DNA of 64,000 nt. Source: Cynocephalus volans (Eukaryota > Chordata > Mammalia > Dermoptera > Cynocephalidae). The notes beneath the pieces are model-generated. The model had not been told where the DNA came from, did not search any database, and saw only the letters and a program-made list of their open reading frames with translations. Of the stretch, positions 20,601-29,599 are shown piece after piece (the first letter of the stretch is position 1; each line of letters starts with the position of its first letter). The DNA lies in assembly GCF_027409185.1 (NCBI RefSeq), contig NC_084464.1, positions 46,723,095 to 46,787,094 of the forward strand, given 5' to 3'. Both the position numbers and the translations under genes were made by a program.

Positions 20601-22588
20601 ATGCAGGCTGAGATGGAGCTGAAGAAAGAGGAGGCTGCCCGGCAGCGGCAGCGCATCAAGGAGCTGGAGGATATGCAGCAGCGGTTGCAGGAGGCCCTGC
20701 AACTGGAGGTGAAAGCTCGGCGTGATGAGGAGGCCGTTCGCCTAGCTCAGACCAGGTAGGCCTGAGGGATCCTTCTGGTTCTCCCCCCATCCTCCTGCTT
20801 GCTGAGCATCTGTGGGATGCCTTGGCACTGGAGACGACGACGCAGTGCATTCCCAACAGACTGCTGGAGGAGGAGGAGGAGAAACTGAAGCAGCTGATGC
20901 AGCTGAAGGAGGAGCAGGAGCGCTACATCGAACGGGCGCAGCAGGAGAAGCAAGAGCTGGAGCAGGAGATGGCGCTGCAGAGCCGCTCCCTGCAACAGGC
21001 CCAGCAGCAGCTGGAGGAGGTGCGGCAGAACCGGCAGAGGGCCGATGAGGACGTGGAGGTGAGGCCTATGGTGGGACAGTGTGCAGGCTGGCGGGGCATC
21101 TGGGGCCGGGCTGCCTTCCCTCAAACCCTGACTCTGTCATGCACTGGCTGTGTGACCTCGGCAAATTGCCTAACTTCTCAGAGTTTCAAGTCTCTTATCT
21201 GGGAAAGGAAACTGGTAATAGCATTATTATGAAGATTAAGTGAGGTAATACAAGATATTTAGTAAGTGCTGAAGAAACATTTGCCGTTGTTTTTGTTAAT
21301 GTTGTTATTTCATTTCATAAAGTTTATTGGGAGCCAAATGTGAGGATCAATCTGGGAAACACCATCCAACAGTCAGAGAACATTATAATTAATCTGGGCA
21401 AAATATTTTTCTCCTCCTCTTCCAAGCCCCCATCTTGCTATCTGTACTTTGGCTTCATTCATTGGAGCCTGAATCTCCAAAGAAGAGGGATTCTTTTTTT
21501 TTTGTAATTTTTGATGATTTATTTTTATTAATATTGATTATTTTATTTTGCTTTGTTGGCTTACATAGTCATAAAAAATTCAAACAACACAGAAATATGT
21601 AACATAAGAAGGGAAAATTCTTCCATGATCCCCCATCCCACAACCACTGCTAATGGCTCTGTAAATGTTGGAGCAGAGGTTCCTGTATTAGGTCCTGGAA
21701 AGGTGAGGTAGTACGGTGGTTTAAAGCTCACTGTGTATCCCTAGGCAAGTCACTTAACTTCTTTTGAATTTATTTGTTGTTAACTTCTGCTCTGGATGTT
21801 AAATAAGACGATAAATGTGTTCAGCACATCATAGCAGCTCAATAAATGGAAGTTATTATGATGATTATTTTTACCCTTTGTGGGTCAGTGGGTCCATGAG
21901 TCCCCTGAAATTGAAGGCACACTCTGTTCATATACATAACTCTTTATGAACGTAAGTGGGTTTTTCTGGAGAAATGATCAGTAGCCTTGGTCAGACTCTA
22001 AGAAGCCTATGAACCTGAAAAGATCAAGACCCTCTGCCATGGATGGTGGTTCTGACCCACTCCCCACTGGCCCTGCTCCCACAGGCTGCCCAGCGGAAGT
22101 TGCACCAGGCCAGCACCAATGTGAAACATTGGAATGTCCAGATGAACCGGCTCATGCATCCAATTGAGCCTGGAGGTGAGAAGGGGTGGACTCTGGAGCT
22201 TTCCCTGGAAAAGAAGAGAAAGGGATATGTCCAGATCTCCAGGGCCTGCAAAGGTGGGACTGAAGGTCAGGACGTTCTCCTCTTCTGAGAGGCCGATGCA
22301 GGGGCCCTCACCTCTCCTCTTCACATGCACCTTTCTCCTTACTTGCCTGCTTTCTCTCTGCCAGATAAGCGTCCCACCACCAGCAGCTCCTTCACAGGCT
22401 TCCAGCCCTCTCTGCTTGCCCGCCGTGACTCCTCCCTAAAGCGCCTGACACGCTGGGGATCGCAGGGCATCAGGACCCCCTCACCCAACAGCAGCGAGGA
22501 ACAGAAGTCCCTCAATGGTGGGAATGAGCCTCCTGTCCCAGCTTCCACCCCTCAGGAAAATAAACTGGATCCAGCACCAGAAAATTAG
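4510..22588 (+). CDS. DEF6: DEF6 (SLAT/IBP), Rho-family guanine nucleotide exchange factor, complete
   Basis: Eleven exons (4510-4605, 13662-13802, 14440-14625, 16287-16523, 16612-16758, 18811-18919, 19114-19412, 20589-20755, 20860-21058, 22085-22175, 22365-22588) join to 1896 nt: 631 codons plus TAG, the length of human DEF6. The protein activates Rac1, Cdc42 and RhoA downstream of the T-cell receptor and in B cells, binds IRF4, and is linked to CTLA-4 recycling; it moves from cytosol to the immune synapse. Visible domains: an EF-hand-like N terminus (loop D19 to Q30), an ITAM-like pair Y133 and Y144, Y210 and Y222, a PH domain at about 216-312, then a long Glu/Gln/Arg coiled coil (about 315-540) that carries the atypical exchange region, and a Ser/Pro-rich tail ending PAPEN. 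No frameshift or lost splice site is seen. Confidence 0.97.
7690..7810 (+). repeat. MIR SINE relic
   Basis: MIR core in sense orientation: ctggtgaccttaagcaagtc, then a tcatctataaag segment. Confidence 0.6.
8008..8290 (+). mobile_element. tRNA-Ile SINE with two separate monomers
   Basis: One insertion bounded by the 16-bp duplication aaaattcccagtgctc at 7992-8007 and 8291-8306. It has two tRNA-Ile-like units, at about 8010-8110 (ending in C and A runs) and about 8166-8260 (gtgctaataacaccaag, ggttcaatcc), with an AT-rich spacer and an atac repeat tail. It is older than the ggccggcc dimers and differs in linker. Confidence 0.75.
8815..8925 (+). repeat. MER5-type hAT relic (partial)
   Basis: gagtcagtaggtctgggtga followed by ccaggtgattctgctgctc matches the second half of the MER5A consensus as I recall it. 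The left end is missing. Confidence 0.6.
8935..9050 (+). repeat. MIR SINE relic
   Basis: gggcaaggcacttcacctct followed by tcctcatctgtaagtgagg, the MIR core in sense orientation. Confidence 0.75.
9555..9985 (+). repeat. Ancient LINE-class repeat, L2-like (tentative)
   Basis: Starts ggtatttattgagcattca and carries gtgccaggcacagtg, then a purine-rich body with gaggaacatcaaggaggcc. A second copy lies at 43640-44370, split by two SINEs. I recognise the repeat but am not sure of its family name. Confidence 0.5.
10150..11165. repeat. Old L1M-type 3' end, interrupted by a SINE
   Basis: AT-rich blocks 10150-10462 and 10588-10760 and the block near 10925-11160 (ttgttgccaattctttatat, atgaacattcttgtac) resemble mammalian L1M 3' regions. 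A MIR-like segment lies at about 10770-10920. Confidence 0.45.
10478..10572 (+). mobile_element. CYN-type monomeric SINE
   Basis: Single monomer with A-tail. Target duplication aagtttctgacattt at 10463-10477 and 10573-10587. Confidence 0.88.
11280..11470 (-). repeat. MIR SINE relic, antisense
   Basis: tcatctcatgccatcctcac followed by aactgaggctcagagaggtg, typical of MIR read in antisense. Confidence 0.7.
11560..11709 (+). mobile_element. Second-family tRNA-like SINE
   Basis: Begins ggctgagcccgtggcgcac with an A-box-like tggcgcacttgg, a GC-rich stem and a B-box-like ggttcggatcc, then tatatagg and a 3' unit ending gtcacgaaaaaacgac and an A-tail. Target duplication aagaggctttgagg at 11546-11559 and 11710-11723. 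Copies of the same family lie at 18026-18174 and 53020-53166. Confidence 0.85.
11930..12130. repeat. Medium-copy repeat, family not assigned
   Basis: gtattagtcaggacttttct and gtatttattggctcatgcag have the look of an interspersed repeat. A related segment lies near 28735-28830. I cannot name it. Confidence 0.35.
12172..12218. repeat. Simple repeat (TGAA/CAAA/TAAA)n
   Basis: Tetranucleotide run changing from aatgaatgaa through caaacaaa to taaataaa. Confidence 0.85.
12440..12660 (+). repeat. MIR SINE relic
   Basis: gccatttactcaagttctcc, tatcttcatctgaaaaagag and a 3' end with acagtggctggcacatagtg. Confidence 0.7.
12832..13001 (-). mobile_element. CYN-type dimeric SINE, antisense
   Basis: Antisense dimer: A-tail read as tttttt, then gatgaccagtaaggggatc, and ending tggctggcc. 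Imperfect duplication ctcccagacatttttc before and ctcccggacctttttc after. Confidence 0.85.
13190..13545 (+). repeat. Two adjacent MIR SINE relics
   Basis: First copy about 13190-13335 (ttgggcaaattactgaatcc); second about 13350-13545 (tgtgaccttggttgagaagt, tttggcacatagtaagtata). They lie just upstream of DEF6 exon 2. Confidence 0.7.
13662..13802 (+). CDS. DEF6: DEF6 exon 2
   Basis: Residues 33-79, 47 codons, V-L-S-H-N-L-Y to Y-I-L-D-K. Contains the acidic run R-D-D-D-D-G. Acceptor ctcag, donor aag|gtgggg. Confidence 0.96.
13803..14439 (+). other. DEF6: DEF6 intron 2
   Basis: 637 nt, strongly C/T-rich in its first half (ccatctccatctgtcacatc and similar). No repeat family recognised. Confidence 0.85.
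14440..14625 (+). CDS. DEF6: DEF6 exon 3
   Basis: Residues 80-141, 62 codons, V-E-E-G-A-F to M-V-P-D-E. Carries Y133, the first tyrosine of the ITAM-like motif phosphorylated by LCK in the human protein; its partner Y144 is in exon 4. Confidence 0.96.
14626..16286 (+). other. DEF6: DEF6 intron 3
   Basis: 1.66 kb. A MIR-like segment lies at about 15835-15985 (tgtgtgacttaaagcaagtc). The long antisense frame across 15430-16143 has no recognisable protein character and crosses the MIR. Confidence 0.85.
15835..15985 (+). repeat. MIR SINE relic
   Basis: gtgtgacttaaagcaagtca and gattttgccatctgcaaagt match the MIR core. Confidence 0.65.
16287..16523 (+). CDS. DEF6: DEF6 exon 4
   Basis: Residues 142-220, 79 codons, V-E-Y-L-L to D-V-L-K-Q. 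Carries Y144 at its third codon and Y210 in H-E-V-Y-Q-E-L. Donor cag|gtcagc. Confidence 0.96.
16612..16758 (+). CDS. DEF6: DEF6 exon 5, start of PH domain
   Basis: Residues 221-269, 49 codons, G-Y-L-W-K-R-G to H-C-C-V-E. The GYLWKRG start and the W-F-Q-L strand are the opening of a PH domain that binds phosphoinositides. Y222 is its second residue. The acceptor is cagcag, a tandem NAGNAG site; using the upstream AG would add one Gln. Confidence 0.95.
17118..17206 (-). mobile_element. Old tRNA-Ile-type SINE monomer, antisense
   Basis: ggatccaaacccttgacctt, then taaccaactaagctaacca, the antisense B and A box regions. Diverged, with no clear target duplication. Confidence 0.65.
17236..17431 (+). 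mobile_element. CYN-type dimeric SINE
   Basis: Full dimer with a tail that has become (aaat)n and (agat)n. Duplication aaaggtctttctcct at 17221-17235 and 17432-17446. Confidence 0.9.
17598..17636. repeat. Microsatellite (TG)n(TA)n
   Basis: gtgtgtgtgtg followed by about 24 bases of tatata. Confidence 0.9.
17637..18000. repeat. Old L1M-type repeat, split by SINE
   Basis: aaatttgccatttcaaccat, gtacattcacaatattgtgg and atgagtggaatcatacaata are a phrase set that recurs at 52500-52870, 53460-53830 and 60110-60420. Confidence 0.6.
18026..18174 (+). mobile_element. Second-family tRNA-like SINE
   Basis: Same structure as 11560-11709: gagcccgtggcgcactcgg, GC-rich stem, ggttcggatcc, tatatagg, gtcacgaaaaagac and an A-tail. 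Duplication actcaaacata at 18015-18025 and 18175-18185. Confidence 0.88.
18305..18440 (+). repeat. L2 LINE 3' end
   Basis: gtgaaggcagggatttggtc then a 3' end with ggaatgaatgaatgaac, as in L2. Confidence 0.6.
18811..18919 (+). CDS. DEF6: DEF6 exon 6, PH domain
   Basis: 109 nt; residues 270-305 plus one base, V-L-P-D-R-D-G to Q-E-W-T-A. The terminal E-W-T-A is part of the last PH helix. Donor ctg|gtgagt. Confidence 0.96.
18920..19113 (+). other. DEF6: DEF6 intron 6 with 20-bp tandem duplication
   Basis: 194 nt. A 20-bp unit ggcggtgggctagtctccgg is present twice back to back at about 19049-19088, 25 bases before the acceptor. It may affect the branch-point region. Confidence 0.85.
19114..19412 (+). 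CDS. DEF6: DEF6 exon 7, end of PH and start of coiled coil
   Basis: 299 nt, completing residue 306 to residue 405. Starts (A)-I-Q-T-A-I-R-L-Q, then an uninterrupted Glu/Gln/Arg/Leu coiled coil ([11 protein letters not shown]). GC-rich; long antisense frames here are by-products of gag/cag codons. Confidence 0.96.
19925..20150 (+). repeat. MIR SINE relic
   Basis: cctggatctggagtcagagg, gcaagttacttagcctgtct and a typical 3' end with agattaaatcaggaaac. Confidence 0.75.
20155..20239. repeat. Perfect 22-bp inverted repeat with AT-rich loop
   Basis: Arm 20155-20176 and its exact reverse complement at 20218-20239, separated by 41 bases of almost pure A/T. A further direct copy of 17 bases of the right arm (ggctggtgctaggaagg) lies at 20339-20355 after another AT-rich stretch. 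Confidence 0.95.
20589..20755 (+). CDS. DEF6: DEF6 exon 8, coiled coil
   Basis: 167 nt, residues 406-460 plus two bases, A-R-A-S-M-Q-A-E to R-L-A-Q-T. Coiled coil continues ([10 protein letters not shown]). Donor cag|gtaggc. Confidence 0.96.
20860..21058 (+). CDS. DEF6: DEF6 exon 9, coiled coil
   Basis: 199 nt, completing residue 461 to residue 527, L-L-E-E-E-E-E-K to R-A-D-E-D-V-E. Only 104 nt separate it from exon 8. Donor gag|gtgagg. Confidence 0.96.
21130..21290 (+). repeat. MIR SINE relic
   Basis: gactctgtcatgcactggct and gacctcggcaaattgcctaa. Confidence 0.75.
21700..21860 (+). repeat. MIR SINE relic
   Basis: taggcaagtcacttaacttc and a 3' end with agctcaataaatggaagtta. Confidence 0.65.
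22085..22175 (+). CDS. DEF6: DEF6 exon 10
   Basis: 91 nt, residues 528-557 plus one base, A-A-Q-R-K-L-H-Q to H-P-I-E-P-G. Marks the end of the coiled coil. Confidence 0.96.
22365..22588 (+). CDS. DEF6: DEF6 exon 11, Ser/Pro-rich C terminus
   Basis: 224 nt, residues to 631 and TAG at 22586-22588. [10 protein letters not shown] then R-T-P-S-P-N-S-S and A-S-T-P-Q-E, a disordered tail with several S/T-P sites. Confidence 0.96.
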
Positions 22589-22940
22589 CTTCTCCTATCC
22601 TCTTGTTCTTCCCAACGTCATATCCACCAGGACCTGGCCACAGCTGGCCTGTGGGTGACACCAGCCCCTGCTGGGAGAAGGAGCTGAAGTCCTCCAACTG
22701 TAAAACAGTCCAGATGAAACCAGGCTCGTTTTTCACAGCAGTCCAAGCCCCAGACCACAGAGGCTGTCTGGGATGTTAATATTTAAGAACGTGACCCTGT
22801 GCTTTTGCCCCAAGGACCTGATGCTTGGGCTGGGAAAGAATGAACAAGCAAGCCAGGGGCCACCTTCTCCCAGGCTGCCACCAAGTTGTGGCGGCATATT
22901 TCTAAATAAAAACTGCTCTTGGAATGAATTATTGGCTAAA
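22589..22940 (+). other. DEF6: DEF6 3' UTR
   Basis: About 350 nt, ending with AATAAA at 22915-22920 in tctaaataaaaactg. No repeat inside. Confidence 0.85.
22915..22920 (+). promoter_or_regulatory. DEF6: DEF6 polyadenylation signal
   Basis: Canonical AATAAA, 327 nt after the stop; a TG-rich segment (gtctgtccatgtctcctgtc) follows the expected cleavage site. Confidence 0.85.
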
Positions 22941-23004
22941 GTCTGTCCATGTCTCCTGTCATTTCCTCCCTTCTTCCCTCAAGTCCAGCTACAGGTTCCA
23001 AAGG

Positions 23005-23400
23005 CAGTAAGGTGTTGTGAAGTGGTTAAGAATGTAGACTTTGGAGCTAGACTGCCTGGGTTCTGAAACCGGCTCTGCTACTTACTAACTTATTGACTTT
23101 GGTAAAGTTTCTTCACATCTCTGTGCTTCGGTTTCCACAATGGTAAAATGGAAATAATAATAGTACCTACCTTATAGAGTTTTGTGAGGATTAAGTGCTT
23201 GAGCACATGAGCAAGCATTATTATTAGTATCAGCCAAAAGTGTTTACTGAGCATCTACTCCATGTCCTGTAATTTTCCAGGTTATTTAATTCTCATGACA
23301 ACCCTAAGAGCTGGATGTCACTGTTGTCATTTTACAGATGGATAAATTGAAGCTTAGAGAGGTGAGGTAACTTGCCCACAGCCTTACAAACTTGCTTTTC
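23005..23400. repeat. MIR SINE relics (sense, then antisense)
   Basis: Sense MIR: agtggttaagaatgtagact then tcttcacatctctgtgcttc. Then an antisense MIR: cattttacagatggataaat and gaggtaacttgcccacagcc. Confidence 0.75.
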
Positions 23401-24029
23401 TTCCCATATTCTCTGACTCACTGATCTTGTTACCCAAGACAGAGATCCAGGAAGCTAGGATGATTTGCTTACTCTCTCTCACCCCCCCCTCATCCAAAAC
23501 CCATCATCAAGTCCAGTAGATTATCTCTCCATACTCTTGTTTCCTGTCCCTCCTTTTCCATCCCAATGGCTACTGCAATGGCTGAGGGCTTTGTATTTTC
23601 TACCTGGGTGTTAACCTTTGACTCTTTCTCCATCTTGCCCTATATCTAATCAATTGCCAAGTCAAATTGATTGGACTTTCTTGGTTACTCTCAAATCTAC
23701 CTCCTTGGGGCCATGTCTCATGGCCACTGCTTTATTCTGGCTCTTGTCACCTCCCAAGTAGATAAGAGCAGTAACCACATCTCCTTGCAAACCCCTCTCC
23801 CCATTGTTGCCTGGTTGGGATTTCTAAAATTTGTCCTCAACCCTTGCCAATTTCCAGTCCCTCAGTGGTATCCTAGAGTTTTGATAGTCAAGTTCACATT
23901 CTCATATGTGACAGATGAGGCCCATGACGGCCTGGCCCAGGAGTGCCTTTTATACTTCTGCCTTATAGATCTACTTGCAGCTCCCTCTTTTTCCTTCCTC
24001 TAGGCCTCACACTGGATGTCTTTTCCATC

Positions 24030-24360
24030 TTCATGTACAGCCTCCATAACTAAATGCTTTAGTTCCTTGAGGACAGGGACATTTCTTCTTCCACTATGTC
24101 CCCCATGTCCAGCATAGTGCTCAGCTATTAGAAGGCATGCAACAAATATTTGTTGAATTAGTATACGAATGAATAAATTCTGAAGTGAGTGACTGGGTGT
24201 CACACAGCTAAAAAGTGATAGAGTAGCTAAGATTCGGACTCAAGTCCATTCATTCAATAATATTTACTAAGCTCTTATTATATGCCAGGTATTGTGCTAG
24301 GTGCTGGCTATATGACACAGAACAAAAATAGAGTCTCTGGCCTCCTGGAGCTCATGTGCT
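24030..24360 (+). repeat. L2-like LINE 3' pieces
   Basis: gaggacagggacatttcttc and gcaacaaatatttgttgaa are L2 3'-end phrases; ttcaataatatttactaagc and gtattgtgctaggtgctgg belong to a second old repeat. Confidence 0.6.
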
Positions 24361-24896
24361 GTCTGATATCAAAGTTCATGTCTTTTGTAAGTACATCAAA
24401 CTCTATTGCAAGAAACTACATTACAGTCTATTAAAATTTTCATGAAACAAAACTGCTAAATAACATGATGCAGGTTTCAGGGATGGGAAGAGAAGTTCAA
24501 ACTCTGTGCAGTATGAATTCAGAGAAAAGGGAAGCTTTGGGTAGGGGCTGGGATTTGAGATGGCCCTTACTTAGGAGAATGGGAACAGCATAAATAAAAA
24601 GACACATGACACATTTATGGGCACAAGAAGTCTGGATTCTGGGTATTGGATGGAAGGATTAATGGTGTTCTAATTGGAGTTGCGGGTCGGCTTTAGCTCA
24701 AGCAGTTACTTTCTCAAGCCAGACTTCTTTCTGTCTAATTGGAGTGGGGTATGTATACCTAGGATTCAAAGAGTTTTAAGAAAATCAATTTGCAGATTCT
24801 CAACTTCCAAGTGTTTTCTTTACCAAAACTTCTTTCCTCTTTCACAATTTCACCTTCCCTACTTTCTAAATGAAGTTTCATCATCCATTCTCTTTC

Positions 24897-25073
24897 TTTC
24901 TTTCTTTTTTTTTTAAAGATGACCAGGGTAAGGAGATCTTAACCCTTGATTTGCTGGTGTCAGCACCACGCTCTCCCAAGTGAACTAACCGGCCATCCCT
25001 ATATAGGGATCCAAACACATGGCCTTGTTGTTATCAGCACCACACTCTCCCAAGTGAGCCATGGGCTGGCCCC
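24897..25073 (-). mobile_element. CYN-type dimeric SINE, antisense
   Basis: Antisense dimer with T-run, gatgaccagggtaaggagat and end gggctggcccc. Duplication cattctctttc on both sides. Confidence 0.87.
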
Positions 25074-25214
25074 CATTCTCTTTCAATAGTGGACTTCCCA
25101 GAGCAGCTAAATCCCTGGAACACTGAACAAAGCAGCAATTTGAAATACTAGTGTAGGACTGTTGGTACTGAGAAAGTGAATGGCTCAAAAGCTGGTTAAG
25201 AAATCTATTTTGTA

Positions 25215-26941
25215 CTTCTGGTCAAGATGGAGGAATAGATGGTCCCCAGCGTCACTCTCTCCCCAAATCAACTGATTTACAACTATTAAAAAGCAACAAC
25301 AGCCAGACTGGGGCTGCTAGAGCCCAGGGGAAGAGGAGGAGAGACCTATGGAGTGCATGAAGGCAGGAGAAGCCATGATGAGAGAAAGAAAAAACCGCTC
25401 TGACCGTTTTGAGCCCTGGCTGCTTCCAGGCTGGAGCTGCTGAGCACTTGGAGTAGGGGCTGGTAAAAGCTGCAGCTGTGCCCTTCGGATAAAGTTGCAT
25501 GGTGACAGCAGGGGAGAAGAGAGCCTTCGTGGCCCCCAGGCCAGTAAGACCACTAATAGGGTTCCCGTGGACCTGCATAGGAGCAAGGAGCCACAACAGC
25601 TGAAAAAAAGGAGTCATTCAAAGGCCAGTGAATCATCACAAGGGACTGGCACATGGCCCAGCCCATGGGAAGTATTTGCAGCATGGGCAGTGGGGGAGAC
25701 GGGCCCACCAGGAGAACACTGGTGCACAGCAAGGACAGCTGATCTGCTCCCCAATCAGTGCAGGACCACTCAGAGGAGACTGGTCAGGAATACAGAGTTG
25801 CATGGGGTGTAGTTTGATGAAAAGACTCAGGCCCAGACCAGAGTTTCTACACAACCCAGGTGCACTGGATTTCACTAAACCCAGAAGTCCTATAAAGTCA
25901 ACCATTGAAACCTGAGCTGCACAAAAAGCCTTCTCTAGGGAATCAGCAGCAAAGCAGCAATTTAGCTCAACCACACAGCTCAAGTTCTGGTCCCCACAGG
26001 AAGTTCCCCCACTTTAGAAGTAAACAAAGGACAACAAATTAGTTCTAGCACAGAGTTTAAGTGGTGGGAACAGCAAATAATCCAACATAGAACTGAAAGA
26101 AAAAACAGAGTACCCACAACCAGAGACAAAGTTTGATATTAACTAGTGAAGGTCTCATTTCACCAAAGAACACCTCTAACACCTAGAAGGACCAGAAGTC
26201 CCCTGGGCTACCAAGCCGGAAAGGGGAAACAATCAGGCAAATTGCCAGTGCCACGGGGTCTGCCCAGGGTCCTGAAGTATGCAGCCAGGGACCAGACCCT
26301 CCACCCACACCTAGGCACACTGCCAGTGCTACGGGGCCTGCCTGGGTTCCTAAGATATGGATCTGGGGACCAGACCCCCTCCCACAACCAGGCATACTGC
26401 CATCACCACCATCAACTAGGAAGGAACATGCCAAAAACATCACCTTCATGTGGGTGGCCCACCACAGCCACCACAATAACCACGGCTGCCGTGAAAGCAG
26501 CTAGATGCCACAACCACTGTGCAGATGGTTCACCAGCCGTTGGAGGGAATTGACACAAGGAGAGTCACCAGCAGAGACCAAAGAAGAGGATGTCTCTCTC
26601 CACAAAGGTCATTCCAGAGTGATAGAAGAAGCATCTGCTCTACAATAATATTGGAGGACCTGAACACACCTCTCAGCATTGGACAGATCATCTAGGCAAC
26701 AAATCAACAGAGTAACCATTACTCTTTCAGAAGGAGAGAAGAAATCTAGGGTAGTTAGAGGGGAGAGAGGGGAGGGAGAGGGGGATGTGGAGAGATTGGA
26801 CAAGGGGCATAAAGAATAAGTATGATTCATAACAATATATATGCTAGTTAATATTGATTTGATCAACATATGTCAACGTTTAATCCCCAAAATACGTACA
26901 ATCAATTATGAGGCAATAACAATTGGAAAAAAAAAAAAAAA
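25215..26941 (+). mobile_element. Copy A: L1 5'-region-led non-autonomous element
   Basis: 1727 bp bounded by aagaaatctattttgta at 25198-25214 and the one-mismatch copy at 26942-26958, with an A-tail at the right end: a complete insertion. The first about 970 bp (to about 26195) match copy B at 48357-49880 read in antisense and look like an L1 5' UTR. Then come GC-rich units with the recurrent phrase gggaccagacccc, then a short piece (about 26640-26720, ggacagatcatctaggcaac) resembling the endonuclease part of L1 ORF2, then a purine-rich L1-type 3' UTR. No ORF1 and no intact ORF2, so it could move only with L1 proteins supplied in trans. It might instead be an internally deleted L1. Confidence 0.8.
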
Positions 26942-26958
26942 AAGAAATCCATTTTGTA

Positions 26959-28730
26959 TTCAACTGAGGAGGTTTTCCAAATCTTTGCATTTAAAACTGG
27001 AAGGACTTAATTGTGTTGTCAGCTGATAAATCATTAACATTTTTTAAATAATAGATTTCTATGTGATTTTTTAAAAGCAAATAACTCAGAATCAGATACC
27101 ACTGTTATATCAAGACTCTCAATTTCCATCTACTCATTTATGTGAACAAGGTTTCTCAGCTTCAAAAATGAAAAAATAGGACTAGAATTGATGCTGAACA
27201 CAGTCTTACTCTAGCAGTAACATTCAACTATGAGTATATAATCTAACCAGAGGGAAAAAATAGTCCATCTTTTCATTAAGAGATACATTTACAATGTATT
27301 TTGTATTTATGTTTAATATTTATAAAAATTATAATCTTTATATTGTTTCGATCAACAGGGTGTCAGTAATATTTGTAATGGCCACTCAAACCAGAAGAAA
27401 ACTTCTCACCTTGAGCTACACGAAACTTAAAATGTTTTAAAATTTCAACCTGTATATATATTTTGGTTGCAGAGATGTATGATATGATGATCAATAAAAG
27501 ACTTTCAAGCATAAAATGTGTTACATTAGGATTAGAGTTTTAAGGGAAAGTGGAATGGAGATACAAGTACAAGGAGAAAAAGGGACAATGAAATTTCTGA
27601 TTGCTAAAGATGAGTTTATTCACGTATTTTTAAAATGGATGATGGTGAGTACCAAATCACTTCAAGATTTGAGTCTTATATAGCAGTTTTATTTTAAAAT
27701 GTGAATTATATCCATCCTCTGCAACAACTACATTTTAAAGTAATGATGAAAATATTAGATTCACCTTAAAAAAATGTGCAAGGGGCTGCATAGTTCTTAT
27801 ATATTCTTTTAGGAACAGAGTGGCAAAAATTTTTGAAGACCACTACTATGGAGGACCCATGACTAAAAAGGTAGAGTGGAGATCTGACTATAGAGATTTT
27901 TGGAAGATAGGCAGAGTTTAGACTTGAGGTGGCAAGACAACCCCTGAGCCTTAGTTTTCTCACCTGTCCATCCCAGGCTTTTGAATGTTCTATGCTGGGA
28001 CACAGGGAGGCACTGATGGTTGAGGTATGATATAGTGAGAGGAAGATCATGCTGGTGCCTGAATGCAATCCACATTGGGACTGGCATGAGAAGCTGTTAG
28101 TCTTAGCTGTTAGTCTTAGGTGACATTACTAGGGCCAGGAGAAAGTATTTTCTAGTCTTTTAATTCCAGAGTTAGAAAATAACTCCTCTGTCCTTTCCAA
28201 CATCCTGGATAAAGGAAAGTGTGTCCTGTCTCTGATGCCCTCAGAGATACCCATAAACTCTGGAGGCCACGTGGAAAGGCAGTCATTGTGATCCCAGGTC
28301 ATCATCTCTCTCTCTCTGTGGCTTGTATGTGAGGAGGGTGAGGAGGTGGGGCTGGAGTGCAAGAGGCGGATTAGGAACTGTTTCCAGAGTCTACCCAGGC
28401 CCAACAGGTGCCTGCTGAAAGTCATCTCTCTGGTCCCCGCTACAGTGAAAGAGAGGAAGGGGGAGATACTGAGCAGGCTGATTTCAGAAGACTAAGGAGG
28501 CCCCCACCTGCTGGCTAGAGTCTGAAATGGCTGTGCAGAAGGTTCGAATCTAATTCTTACTCTGCACTGTAAGTTATTCAGTTACACAATAATTGGGCAT
28601 TGGAGCAGGTTTTGGTAGCTAAGATCCCTGGCTGGTCTAGAAAGGGTTGTACAGGCTTGGCAAAAACCAGCTTTTCCCACTGTCAGCTAACTCTGAGGCC
28701 AAATCTAGTCAAAATGAAGATTCAGGGAAG
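26959..28730. other. AT-rich intergenic stretch, nothing identified
   Basis: Low-GC sequence with short chance frames on both strands. 27470-27520 reads like an old transcript end (gatcaataaaagactttc), but I can attach it to no gene. A TC microsatellite lies at 28304-28318. Confidence 0.5.
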
Positions 28731-28734
28731 CTGT

Positions 28735-28830
28735 TTTAGTCTGGGTTTATGATTCAAGTAATAGAAGCAGACTGACTAAAGCAGGAAAGAAATTTATTAG
28801 TAAAATATAGAGGAGCTCCTCAAATAATTG
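28735..28830. repeat. Medium-copy repeat, family not assigned
   Basis: agtctgggtttatgattcaa and aagaaatttattagtaaaat resemble the segment at 11930-12130. Confidence 0.3.
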
Positions 28831-29352
28831 GAAGGACAAGTGAGCCAGATTGGAGGCTGTGTAGTAAGGATCAATACCCAAAATGAAACCACACAACAGT
28901 TCTTGTTAAAGACACCCTAGCTGTCACCTCTGGGTATAGACACTGCTTTCTCCATGGCCAATTACCATATGTTGGATGCTGCTCTTAAAACTGCTGCCAT
29001 GACTGTCTCTGGAAATGCTGCTGCCACTCATCTGAATGGATTATGAGTGTTCCCTAGTTCTTTTTCCAGCTTCCAATGCATCTGCTAACGGATCCCCTGT
29101 CATGTGGCTATGTCCTGGCTGCAAAGAAGACTGGAAGCAAATGCCTAACATTTTCAGCTTCTAAGGTGGAGGAAGAGTCTAAAGTGGGAGATTTCCCAAT
29201 CGTGGGAAGAGGATTCAGAAACTGGGTGGCCGAAAAGAAGGAAAGCCTTAAAGAAGATGGATATACATAAAACCACCCATTCTGAAGCCAGAGATCTCCA
29301 TGGTAAAGGGAGCCATAATCATTTGTATGAGAAAGTAGGGATGTTGTAGCTT

Positions 29353-29353
<1 letters not shown>

Positions 29354-29396
<43 letters not shown>

Positions 29397-29448
29397 CGTA
29401 TATATATATGTATATATATATATACGTATATATATATATATATATACA
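29354..29448. repeat. A-run followed by (TA)n/(TACGTA) microsatellite
   Basis: About 16 A, then about 80 bases of tatata with scattered acgta and tgta. Self-complementary along its whole length, so able to form hairpins or cruciforms. Confidence 0.9.
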
Positions 29449-29599
29449 GGGAAATAGGGTCAACCATCAGGAGGGCTCTTATATGGAAAACAATTTGACT
29501 TAGTTTACCTCTAAGGGGTAGAACTAATATTATTGGGGAGGAGTACCAGGGGATATAAATTTTTCCTCAATATAAGGAAGGTATTTCTTTTTTGTTTTT

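Larger units (their letters stand above)
21059..22084 (+). other. DEF6: DEF6 intron 9
   Basis: 1.03 kb with a MIR (about 21130-21290), an L1M-like AT-rich block (about 21490-21640) and a second MIR (about 21700-21860). Confidence 0.8.
22941..25200. other. DEF6-PPARD intergenic, first part
   Basis: Mostly old repeats: MIR at about 23005-23225 and 23245-23400, L2-like pieces at about 24030-24190 and 24245-24360, and a SINE at 24897-25073. 23410-24020 is unique pyrimidine-rich sequence in which I recognise nothing. Confidence 0.6.

Noticed and set aside
20747-21124. 125-codon Leu-rich antisense frame opposite DEF6 exon 9
   Set aside because: Same cause: complement of Glu/Gln coiled-coil codons.
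29354-29448. Promoter or origin function for the (TA)n block
   Set aside because: It directly follows an A-run, so it is most simply a microsatellite grown from a retroposon tail.
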